NCBI RefSeq assembly: GCF_000721495.1
Contig: NZ_JOHY01000013.1
Coordinates: forward strand, 1-64,000
Length of the DNA stretch: 64,000 nt
Reading direction: 5' to 3'
Source: Streptomyces sp. NRRL F-5123
GTDB taxonomy: Bacteria; Actinomycetota; Actinomycetes; Streptomycetales; Streptomycetaceae
The notes under the pieces are model-generated. The model saw nothing but the letters and a program-made list of their open reading frames with translations. It did not search any database and was not told the DNA's origin. Shown one piece after another: positions 7,813 through 15,038 of the stretch (within the stretch, counting starts at the first letter, position 1; each line of letters opens with the position of its first letter). The position numbers were made by a program, and so were the translations under genes.

Positions 7813-9489
7813 TCACTTCGCCGCCTCGGCGTTGAGGTGGCGGGCGAGTTCCGCCGGGTGGGTGAGCTGCGGGTAGTGCCCGGCCCCGGCGATCACGGTC
7901 ACCGGGTTGCCGACCGCCACGGTCGGCGGGTCGGCGGCACCCACGACGATCTCGACCGGGACGCCCACCCGGGGCAGCAGCAACCGCGACTGCCCGCGTT
8001 CTGCGTGGTCCGTACGCAGGGCGGCGACCGCCCGGCGCGCCACCCCCGGGCGCCGCAGGTCGGCTGCGGCGCCGGCCACCTCCGGTCCCTCCGGGAGGCC
8101 GAGCGTCCCCGCCAGGCGGGAGGCGGACATACGGCGCATCGCCCGCACGGCGACGGGCGAGCGGGTGAGCCGCGCGGCGGGGGCCTGCAAGAACGAGGGG
8201 GAGACGAGCACCAGCTTGCTGATGTGCTCGGGGTGCTCGACGGCGAAGCGGAGCGCGGGCCCGCAGGCCAGCGAATGCGCGACGAGTACGGGTCGGGTAC
8301 GCACCGGGCTCATCAGGTCGGCCAGCCACTCGTCCACCGGCCGGGCGGAGGCGGCCGAGCGTCCCAGCCCGGGCAGGTCCGGGGCCAGGACGGGCCCGGT
8401 GAGGCAGGCGGCGACCGGCGCCCAGAGGTCGGCGTTCATCGGCAGCCCGTGGAGCATGACGTGGGCCGGCCGGTGACGCTCCCCGGCCACCCAGGTACGG
8501 GTGCCCGCGACGGAGTGGAAGCCGTAGGGCCGTACCCAGGGTGAAGCGGCGCCGAAGCGGGCGGCCACCAGGTCGTCGGCCCAGGTGCGCAGCGCGTCGG
8601 CGACCGGGGGCATCTCCAGACCGACGGTCGCGGCGAAAGCCGCGGCGGACGCCGTCGGGTACCGGTCCGCCGAAAGGAACGACAACGTCTCCGGGTCCGC
8701 GCCGGTGAGCTTGCGCGGCAGACGCCGCAGGAGGCCGACGGGTACGGAACGGCGGGGCGCCCGCACGCCCGTGTGGCCGGCAACGGTGCCGATCAGCTCG
8801 GGGAGCAGGGGCGTGGTGTCGTCGAGCACCCAGTGGTGCTCGCCTGCGGGTGCCGCGGGGACCTCCGCCAGGAAGCGCACGAAATAGCCGATCGTGACGA
8901 GCGGCACGAAGACGTCCGGGCCGCCGGGCAGGGCGGGGAGCCGCCCGTTCCACAGGTTCTCGACGAGGGCGGCGGGGCCGATGTACTGCCCCGGCCCGAT
9001 CACGCTGCTGGGATTGGCGATGGTCAGCGGGACGTCCAGCTCGCGGGCTCGTGCCCGTACGGCGAGATCTCCTTCGAACTTCGAGGCCTCGTACGCACCC
9101 GGCCCGGCGTAGTCGGGCCGGCCGCTGGGCGCGCTCACCCGGTAACCGCTGACATGCACCAGCCGCCGGAGCCCGGGCAGCGCCGCGGCCCATTCGAGCA
9201 CGTTGAGCGCCCCCGTCACGTTGACCGCCCGGGCCTCCTCCACCCCGAGGCCGAACGCGTAGCGGGCGGCGGTGTTGTAGACCACGCGCGCGTCGGGCAA
9301 CCCGCTGAGGGGCCGTGTGACGTCGGCGGTGGCGACGGCCAGCCCGCCGGTGTCGATGCCCTGGTCGGCCAGCCAGGGGGTGAGGGTGTCGTTGCGGACG
9401 ACGGCCGCCACCCGCATTCCCCTGCCCAGCAGTTCGGCGACCAGGGAACGGCCGATGAAACCGGTGGCGCCGAAGACGATCGCGTCCAT
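7813..9489 (-). CDS. NAD-dependent epimerase-alpha/beta hydrolase fusion
   Basis: The protein has 558 aa. Residues 1-290 are an extended SDR (GATGFIG nucleotide loop, NTAARYAFGLG, YEASK in place of YxxxK). Residues about 315-558 are an alpha/beta hydrolase (VMLHGLPMNADLW oxyanion region, AHSLACG nucleophile elbow, GAGHYPQL with the catalytic His). Fusion of these two enzymes suggests sequential modification of one substrate, for example carbonyl reduction and ester or lactone cleavage. TAGGAG precedes ATG 9489. Its upstream region carries the same 16-bp motif as the promoter of the adjacent TetR gene, so the pair is probably one regulon. The substrate is unknown. Confidence 0.82.
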   Translation of the reverse strand: MDAIVFGATGFIGRSLVAELLGRGMRVAAVVRNDTLTPWLADQGIDTGGLAVATADVTRPLSGLPDARVVYNTAARYAFGLGVEEARAVNVTGALNVLEWAAALPGLRRLVHVSGYRVSAPSGRPDYAGPGAYEASKFEGDLAVRARARELDVPLTIANPSSVIGPGQYIGPAALVENLWNGRLPALPGGPDVFVPLVTIGYFVRFLAEVPAAPAGEHHWVLDDTTPLLPELIGTVAGHTGVRAPRRSVPVGLLRRLPRKLTGADPETLSFLSADRYPTASAAAFAATVGLEMPPVADALRTWADDLVAARFGAASPWVRPYGFHSVAGTRTWVAGERHRPAHVMLHGLPMNADLWAPVAACLTGPVLAPDLPGLGRSAASARPVDEWLADLMSPVRTRPVLVAHSLACGPALRFAVEHPEHISKLVLVSPSFLQAPAARLTRSPVAVRAMRRMSASRLAGTLGLPEGPEVAGAAADLRRPGVARRAVAALRTDHAERGQSRLLLPRVGVPVEIVVGAADPPTVAVGNPVTVIAGAGHYPQLTHPAELARHLNAEAAK

Positions 9490-9504
9490 GACGGGCTCCT
9501 AATG

Positions 9505-9520
9505 GATCGGTCTACATATT
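9505..9520. promoter_or_regulatory. Putative TetR operator, copy 1
   Basis: GATCGGTCTACATATT lies 16 bp before the start codon of the epimerase-hydrolase gene. It matches the site at 10140-10155 in 14 of 16 bases. On the minus strand it overlaps AATATG, a plausible -10 region, so binding should repress. Confidence 0.6.
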
Positions 9521-9569
9521 CTGATCCCGGAAAAACGCCCGCCGGCAGCGGCGGGCGGTCCCGGCGGTC

Positions 9570-10127
9570 TCAGCCGAGCAGGGCGGTGATCTGGCGGGCG
9601 ACCGCCCTCAGCGGTTCGCGGCTGCGGTGCGCCCTGGCCAGCAGGAGTGCCCCCTCGATCAGCGCCAGGACCGTGACCGAGAGGTCGTCGGCGTTCGCAC
9701 GGCCGTCCAGCCGCGCACGAAGGGTCGCCTCCCACTCGGTGTAGACCTCCGAGCACACCTTCTGCAGCGGATCGCTGGTCGCGGCCATCTCCAGTGCCAC
9801 GGTGGCCACCGGGCACCCCTTGCGCCAGCCCGACCCCTCCAGCCGGTCGCCCAGGTGCCGCAGCACGGCGTCGACGAACTCCGCCGCGGACGAGTGGGAG
9901 TCGGCCAGCCCCCCCATGGCGTCGTTGACCGCCCGGCCGGCCTGCCGCAAGGACGTCCCGACCAACTGGTCCTTGCCGCCGGGGAAGTGGAAGTAGAGCG
10001 AGCCGCGAGGCGCGCCACTGGCCGCGACGACCTGGTTGAGCCCGGCGCCGAAGTATCCGCCGGCCTCGATCAGCTCCTGCGTCGCATCCGTCAGCCGATC
10101 CCGTGTCTCGGCGCCCTTCTGACCCAT
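9570..10127 (-). CDS. TetR/AcrR-family transcriptional repressor
   Basis: The protein has 185 aa. The N-terminal HTH contains LIEAGGYFGAGLNQVVAASG and GSLYFHFPGGKDQLV, the standard TetR DNA-reading region. The C-terminal half resembles TetR_C domains of the LmrA/YxaF group (GCPVATVALEM). It lies 80 bp upstream of the epimerase-hydrolase gene on the same strand. Nearly identical 16-bp sites lie in front of both genes, which supports autoregulation and control of the neighbour. The ligand may be the hydrolase substrate (inference). Confidence 0.9.
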   Translation of the reverse strand: MGQKGAETRDRLTDATQELIEAGGYFGAGLNQVVAASGAPRGSLYFHFPGGKDQLVGTSLRQAGRAVNDAMGGLADSHSSAAEFVDAVLRHLGDRLEGSGWRKGCPVATVALEMAATSDPLQKVCSEVYTEWEATLRARLDGRANADDLSVTVLALIEGALLLARAHRSREPLRAVARQITALLG

Positions 10128-10139
10128 GGCATGAGAATA

Positions 10140-10155
10140 GACCGGCCTACATATT
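10140..10155. promoter_or_regulatory. Putative TetR operator, copy 2
   Basis: GACCGGCCTACATATT lies 12 bp before the TetR start codon and is the partner of the site at 9505-9520. The core TAGACCGGCCTA (10137-10148) is a near-palindrome. It overlaps TAATAT on the minus strand, a likely -10 element. Confidence 0.6.
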
Positions 10156-10320
10156 ATCTCAACCGAGCTTCGCCGAACGCGGGTTCGGGTGCCGCGCGGA
10201 TGCGGTGACCGGATTCCGGCCGGAGCCGGGATCGCGGCGTCAGCGGCGGCGGGGACGGCCCGATGCGCGGCGCCTGCCGTACGCTTTCGACCGTACGGCT
10301 ACCCGTGGGAGGCGGCCACA

Positions 10321-10566
10321 TTGCTCACGCTCGATCTGCACCCGATCTTCCGCAGCAACCGCGACCTCGACATCGCGCTGCGCCAGGCGCTCTTCAGGGC
10401 TGCCGCCACCGGTGTCGACGTGCTGCAGGTCATCCCGGGGAAGGGGACGGGCGCGCTCAGGCAGCGGGTGCTCAACACGCTGGCGCAGGCGCACCTGAAG
10501 AAGCTCTACGCCCGGGTCGAGGTCGACCCCGCCAACCCCGGGCGGATCCTGGTCCACCTGCGCTGA
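10321..10566 (+). CDS. Smr-domain protein
   Basis: This 81-aa protein is almost entirely an Smr (small MutS-related) domain: LDLHPIF, then VIPGKGTGALRQRV with the TGxGxG-like loop. Stand-alone Smr domains can nick nucleic acids; the cellular role in actinobacteria is not established. The start is the TTG at 10321, with GGGAGG 9 bp upstream, so the product begins LLTLDLHP; the frame remains open upstream to 10189 but that part looks non-coding. It is followed by a separate hydrolase gene 160 bp downstream. Confidence 0.8.
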   Translation: MLTLDLHPIFRSNRDLDIALRQALFRAAATGVDVLQVIPGKGTGALRQRVLNTLAQAHLKKLYARVEVDPANPGRILVHLR

Positions 10567-10726
10567 CCACGGGCGCCCAGGAGCGGCGGCGGGTGCCGGC
10601 CGGTCAGTCGGCTGCCGGCCCGACGCCTGAGCGTGCGTCCGGCCGTCGCGGAGGCCGCCTGGTGATTGCCCGCCCAATTGGCTAGGTTGCCGCCACCTCG
10701 TCCGAACACACAGGAGAGCGGCAGCC

Positions 10727-11671
10727 ATGAGGCAGCAGCACAAGACCTTCCGCGCCATCGAGGTCGGCGACGGCAGCGACGGGCAGTGGGCCGCCTACGC
10801 CCGGGACCTGTGGGAGGAGATGGCGGGCCTGCTGACCGAGGAGGGCCGGACTCCGGAGGGCGGGACCCGCGTTCGGGAGCTGTTCGGTGCGCACATGCCG
10901 GAACTGCTCCCGGTCCTGGACCGCCTGGCCGGGCAACTCGACCGGCCCGGGGCGGAAGCCTTCCTCACGCACGCCGCGCTGCGGCCGTTCTCCCAGGCCT
11001 GCACCCAGATCGGCCGTAACGGCACGCTGCTGCGCAACTACGACCTCCCGCCCGAGCAGTGCGAGGGCATCATCGCCTCCTCGTGCTTCCTGCGCCCCGT
11101 GATCGGGATGCAGGACATGCTGTGGGGCCTGCTGGACGGGATGAACGACGCCGGTCTCGCGATCTCGCTCACCTGGGGCGGACGTTCCGCCTACGGACGC
11201 GGCTTCTCGATCCTCGTCGTGGTGCGCTACCTGCTGGAGACGTGCGACACCGTCGACGAGGCGCTCGCCAGGCTGCGGTCCCTGCCGATCGCCGTCCCCC
11301 AGAACCTCACCCTCGTCGATCCCGCGAAGGCGGTGACGGTGTTCGTGGGGCCGGACATACCGCCGACGGTGGCCCCGGACGCCTGCGCCGCCAACCACCA
11401 GCACCTGCCGGTGACCGACGAACAGGAGCGGGCCCTGCAGACGCAGGAGCGACTGCGCGCCATCCGCGCCGCGGGTACGGACGTGGCGGCGATGCTGAAG
11501 CCGCCGCTGTACCGCTCCGTCGACGAGCAGGGGTCGAGAACGCTGTACACAGCCCACTACCTGCCCGTCGAGGGCCGTGTGACGTACTACTGGCCCGGCG
11601 AGTCCTGGCAGCAGTCCTTCGACGACTTCGCACCCGGATCCCGCACCGTGAGCCTGGGCCGGGCTTGCTGA
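10727..11671 (+). CDS. C45/Ntn-hydrolase family amidase-like protein
   Basis: The protein has 314 aa. It resembles the acyl-CoA:6-aminopenicillanate acyltransferase/choloylglycine hydrolase-like group of N-terminal-nucleophile hydrolases. The ACTQIGRNGTLLRNYDL stretch carries the candidate Cys nucleophile and the Asn-Asp pair, and the GLLDGMNDAGLAISLTWGG region is also typical. The Cys is internal (residue 89), so autoprocessing would be needed, or this is a variant that acts unprocessed. No signal peptide is seen. AGGAGAG precedes ATG 10727. A hairpin follows the stop. The substrate amide is unknown. Confidence 0.7.
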   Translation: MRQQHKTFRAIEVGDGSDGQWAAYARDLWEEMAGLLTEEGRTPEGGTRVRELFGAHMPELLPVLDRLAGQLDRPGAEAFLTHAALRPFSQACTQIGRNGTLLRNYDLPPEQCEGIIASSCFLRPVIGMQDMLWGLLDGMNDAGLAISLTWGGRSAYGRGFSILVVVRYLLETCDTVDEALARLRSLPIAVPQNLTLVDPAKAVTVFVGPDIPPTVAPDACAANHQHLPVTDEQERALQTQERLRAIRAAGTDVAAMLKPPLYRSVDEQGSRTLYTAHYLPVEGRVTYYWPGESWQQSFDDFAPGSRTVSLGRAC

Positions 11672-11725
11672 GCGGCCTTCAGGTGCATCCGTTCCGCCGC
11701 CGGCAGCGTCCTTCACAGCGTCGTT

Positions 11726-11759
11726 TCTGCGCGGGGCGCTCCGGGGCGCCCCGCGCAGA
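11726..11759 (+). terminator. Hairpin terminator after the hydrolase gene
   Basis: Fourteen-base perfect arms (11726-11739 and 11746-11759) flank a 6-nt loop, 55 bp after the stop codon. There is no U-tract. Confidence 0.6.
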
Positions 11760-11819
11760 GCGGTACCGTGACCGGCGCGCGTTCGGGCGCGCGAGGGGGA
11801 CGCGGACGGATGGGGGCGC

Positions 11820-12836
11820 GTGATGAGGATGCGGGCGAAGGCGGTCGCGGGGGCCGTGGCGCTTGCCGCGGTGGCGGTCACGGGGTGCGGCGGCAGCGGC
11901 GGCTCCGGTGCGGACGACACCCTCCGCACCGAGCTGGGCAGGATCACCGACACGGCCGGGCACCGCGCCTGGGTCGACTTCGGTGACCTCCGCGCCCAGC
12001 GCGAGGCCGGCCTGACGGGCTCGGGCCCGGCGGCCTCCCAGCTGGGCGGGCACGGATGGGGCGAGGTGGCGCCCTCCGCCCTGCTCACCCGGAAGAGCTT
12101 CGGCTTCGACGGCCGCAAGGCGGATCTCGCCGTCGAGGCGGGCAACCCGCCCGACACCGGCGGCCGGTTCGACGGCGGTGTCGACCCGGCCGCGGTGACG
12201 CCGAAGGTCCAGGCGCTCGGCGGCGAGCCGGAGAAGGACGGGCCGGCGGGGAAGACCTGGCGCCTCCAGCAGGACCACAAGATCTCGATGACGGGTCCGC
12301 TCGCGGACACGTTCACCGGTGCGTCGGTCGGGCACTTCAACCTCGTGCGGACCGGCGGCTCCTCGCTCGTCCACGCGTCCTCGCTGGCCGCGCTCGACGG
12401 CGTCGACGCGGACGGCGGCCGGACCCTCGGCAGCGACGCCGGCTTCACCGCGGTCGCCGAGTGCCTCGACCACCCGCTGGCCGCGGAGCTCACCGACCAC
12501 GGCACCGGCGACACGGAGGCGGCAGCCGACGGCACGGTGCTCGGCGTGGGTACGCGCGGCACCTCGGCCACGAGCCTGACGAACGAGCTGTGCCGGACCA
12601 ACCCGTCCGCGTCCGCCGCGAACGCACTCGCGGCGCGGCTGCGCACGCAGCTCGCCTCGGGCCGCTCGCCTTCGGCCGACGAGCCGTGGTCGCAGCTGCT
12701 GACAGGCACGAAGGTCACGGTCGACGGCGGCCCGCAACACGTCGTGCGGCTGACGGGCCGCCCTGCCGACGGCCGCGGCGACGTGCTGATGCAGGCGCTG
12801 GCCACGGGCGATCTGGCACCGCTCCTCGGCACCTGA
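11820..12836 (+). CDS. Exported lipoprotein, unknown function
   Basis: The protein has 338 aa. A lipoprotein signal peptide with basic N-terminus and Ala/Val-rich core ends at the lipobox VTGC, so Cys is lipidated and the protein is anchored on the outer face of the membrane. The mature part begins with a Gly/Ser linker. It has two widely spaced further cysteines (AECLDH and ELCRTN) that may pair. It has no motif I recognise; related proteins in streptomycetes are annotated as hypothetical. Overlapping GTG 11820 and ATG 11823 are both possible starts. Confidence 0.75.
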   Translation: MMRMRAKAVAGAVALAAVAVTGCGGSGGSGADDTLRTELGRITDTAGHRAWVDFGDLRAQREAGLTGSGPAASQLGGHGWGEVAPSALLTRKSFGFDGRKADLAVEAGNPPDTGGRFDGGVDPAAVTPKVQALGGEPEKDGPAGKTWRLQQDHKISMTGPLADTFTGASVGHFNLVRTGGSSLVHASSLAALDGVDADGGRTLGSDAGFTAVAECLDHPLAAELTDHGTGDTEAAADGTVLGVGTRGTSATSLTNELCRTNPSASAANALAARLRTQLASGRSPSADEPWSQLLTGTKVTVDGGPQHVVRLTGRPADGRGDVLMQALATGDLAPLLGT

Positions 12837-12841
12837 ACGCC

Positions 12842-12871
12842 ACCGGCCGCGCGGCGGACCGGACGGCCGGT
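12842..12871. terminator. Hairpin between convergent genes
   Basis: ACCGGCCG and CGGCCGGT pair around a GC-rich 14-nt interior, just after the lipoprotein gene and before the end of the GntR gene. The stem is short, so this is a weak call. Confidence 0.35.
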
Positions 12872-12936
12872 CAGGGCGGCTCCGCGCACGCCGTGGCGGC
12901 GGGAGCGTGCTTCGCGGTGTGCGCCGCTGCCGCGGC

Positions 12937-13668
12937 CTACGGGCGGCCCACCTGATCATTCACAGTTCCGCTGACCCGCGAATCGTCGACCAGGGCGGCC
13001 GCGGTCAAGGTGAGGTGCCTGACCAGGACCGCGGCTGCCGTGTCGGCGTCGCGGGCCAGTGCCGCCTCCTCCAGGCTGCGGTGTTCCTCGATGCCGTCCC
13101 GGCCGGGGGTGCGGTGTGCCGCCCAGCGGCGCGCCAGTTCGCTCGCGGTCCACAACCGGTCGAAGGTCTCCAGCAGGGCGCGGTTGCCGCACCCCTCCAG
13201 CAGGGTGCGGTGGAAGACCCGGTGCGCCTCGGCCCAGGCGTCGGTGTAGTGCTCGCCCTCTGCCGGATCGTACGGCGGGGTGCGGGCCAGGCGGTGGTGG
13301 GCGGCGCGTACGCGGGCCTCCCAGTCGACGTCGCCGCGCTCGACGGACATGCGCAGGACCACCGGCTCGACGGTCCGGCGGGCTTCCGCGATCTCCTGCC
13401 AGCGGTGGTCGGAGAAGGACGGGACGGCGAATCCGCGGTTGGGGAGCCGGTCTGCGAGCCCCTCACCGACGAGCCGCACGAGCGCCTCACGCGCCACGGC
13501 GAGGCTCACCCCCCGTTCCCTGGCGAGGTCCTGCGGCCTGAGGGCGTCGCCGGGGGCGTGGTCCCCGCGCATGATCGCGCTCCGGAGATGGGCGTGGACC
13601 TGCTCGGAGAGCATCTGCTTCCCCGGGGGAGCGGGGCTGTGCGGCGTACCCGTCATGGAAGCCAGCAT
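12937..13668 (-). CDS. GntR-family regulator (FadR/FCD type)
   Basis: The protein has 243 aa. The N-terminal winged HTH (LRSAIMRGDHAPGDALRPQDL, then VSLAVAREALVRLVGEGL) is followed by an all-helical FCD ligand domain with the metal-binding histidine pattern (AEAHRVFHRTLLEGCGN, RSLEEAALARD). Such proteins sense small carboxylates or similar metabolites. It diverges from the SCO6745-family gene; the 149 bp between start codons contain AATCGATT (13685-13692) and a second TCGATT 19 bp on, candidate operator elements. Start choice between 13668 and the ATG at 13656 is uncertain. Confidence 0.85.
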   Translation of the reverse strand: MLASMTGTPHSPAPPGKQMLSEQVHAHLRSAIMRGDHAPGDALRPQDLARERGVSLAVAREALVRLVGEGLADRLPNRGFAVPSFSDHRWQEIAEARRTVEPVVLRMSVERGDVDWEARVRAAHHRLARTPPYDPAEGEHYTDAWAEAHRVFHRTLLEGCGNRALLETFDRLWTASELARRWAAHRTPGRDGIEEHRSLEEAALARDADTAAAVLVRHLTLTAAALVDDSRVSGTVNDQVGRP

Positions 13669-13684
13669 AGACGATCGGGAAGAA

Positions 13685-13711
13685 AATCGATTATCTCTGT
13701 TACTGTCGATT
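13685..13711. promoter_or_regulatory. Possible GntR operator region
   Basis: The 8-bp palindrome AATCGATT (13685-13692) and a further TCGATT (13706-13711) lie in an AT-rich patch between the divergent GntR and SCO6745-family genes. This is a candidate binding region by position only. Confidence 0.3.
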
Positions 13712-13817
13712 GTGGGTGGGTCGGGGCGGTCGGCGACGGCAGCGCTCCCCGACGCCCCGCCCGCGCAGACCGCTGCGTCGGCGCCGCCCCGGTTTTCCCC
13801 GGAGAGAGGACACCGCG

Positions 13818-14726
13818 ATGCCCCTTCGTGCCCGTTTGACCGGCCTGCCCGCCGTCCGTGCCGTCAGCCACGCGGTCAGCGCCGCCCACCGGTTCGTCTA
13901 CCTCGCCCCCGAGGCCGCGGAGGAAGCGGCGGCACTCGGCGTGGCCGACCCCGGACCGGCGTACCTGGCCTACCGGTCGGCCGCGCTGGGCGCCGTCCCC
14001 TGGCAGGTCACCCTCGCGGCCTTCTACAACTTCAGCCCCCGGGCGGTGCGTGCCATGGCAGGAGTGTGGGACGTCGCGCCGCCCGAGCGGTGGCAGGCCG
14101 CCCGCTTCGTGGCCGCCGGGCGGGCGATGCGGCGCGCCGGAGTGCGTCTCACGGACGACCGGCTCGGCGAGGCCCGCGCGCTGATCGACCCGGTCGTCGC
14201 ACGCGCCGACTACGCGGGCAAGGTGCTGGCTGCCGCGAACGCCTCGGTCGCGCTTCCGTCCGATCCCCTTGTCGCGCTGTGGCAGCAGATCACGGTGGTG
14301 CGCGAATGGCGCGGCGACGCGCATCTCGTCGTGCTTGCCGACAACGGCCTCGGACCGTGCGACTGCCTCGTCCTGCACACGGCGAGCGACCTGCTCCCGA
14401 CGGCGCTCGTGCGGGCGACCCGCCAGTGGGACGACGAGGAGTGGGCCGCGGCGACGGCACGTCTCGCGGCGCGCGGCTGGCTCGACTCCGACGCCCTGCT
14501 CACCGACGCCGGCAGCGCGGCGCGCGAGCGCATCGAGGTGGAGACGGACGAGCACTGCGCCGCGCTGTGGGCCCCCGCCGGCGACGCGGGCGCCCACCGC
14601 CTCGCCTCGCTGATCGCGCCGATCGCCGACGCGTTCGCGGTGGCGGGGACATTCCCGGCCGTCCGTCAGGCCCCGGTCCGCCGGGCTGCGGGCGCGTACG
14701 GGACAGCCGCCGGCGGTGCCCTGTGA
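13818..14726 (+). CDS. SCO6745-family protein, copy 1
   Basis: The protein has 302 aa. It belongs to the actinobacterial SCO6745 group of uncharacterised helical proteins; the C-terminal region (DDEEWAAATARLAARGWL) resembles a winged-helix MarR-like unit. Shared landmarks with the second copy at 48255 are FYNFSPRAVRAM versus FFNFSPALIAEH, a central LWQ(Q/A).TV(V/L)RE stretch and a HTAS motif. GGAGAGAGGA lies upstream of ATG 13818. It is divergent from the GntR gene and may be its target. Function unknown. Confidence 0.75.
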   Translation: MPLRARLTGLPAVRAVSHAVSAAHRFVYLAPEAAEEAAALGVADPGPAYLAYRSAALGAVPWQVTLAAFYNFSPRAVRAMAGVWDVAPPERWQAARFVAAGRAMRRAGVRLTDDRLGEARALIDPVVARADYAGKVLAAANASVALPSDPLVALWQQITVVREWRGDAHLVVLADNGLGPCDCLVLHTASDLLPTALVRATRQWDDEEWAAATARLAARGWLDSDALLTDAGSAARERIEVETDEHCAALWAPAGDAGAHRLASLIAPIADAFAVAGTFPAVRQAPVRRAAGAYGTAAGGAL

Positions 14727-14920
14727 CCGGGCGCAGGCGCTCGCAACGCCCGCCGGGGTGCTTTCGCCGGCGCCGGGGCAGACGTGGCAGCCCTGCAACC
14801 GGCTCTTCTGTACGGACGCCGAGGGCTGCGGCCGGATGGTGCTGACCGGCAGCCGGCGGGAGGACTACGTCCCCGTCCACCTCGCGGGCCGTGCTGTGCG
14901 GCTGACGACGTCACCGTCGA
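14716..14920 (+). other. Coding-like stretch, possible gene remnant
   Basis: A frame starting at GTG 14716, overlapping the previous stop by 11 bp, shows strong G/C third-position bias up to about 14920 and encodes a Cys-rich segment (PCNRLFCTDAEGCGR). It then loses the bias in an AT-rich promoter-like region without a proper stop, running into the next gene. I read it as a decayed or truncated gene. No family is recognised. Confidence 0.25.
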
Positions 14921-15038
14921 GAGGCGGTGTGGCAGCGCGGCAGTCTCCTGGCACATCGGTACCATTACGTCACATTTCACCACATTTCATCACTGCCGGG
15001 CTGCTGCCCAATGACGGGGAAGGGCGCGTTTCGTTCTC

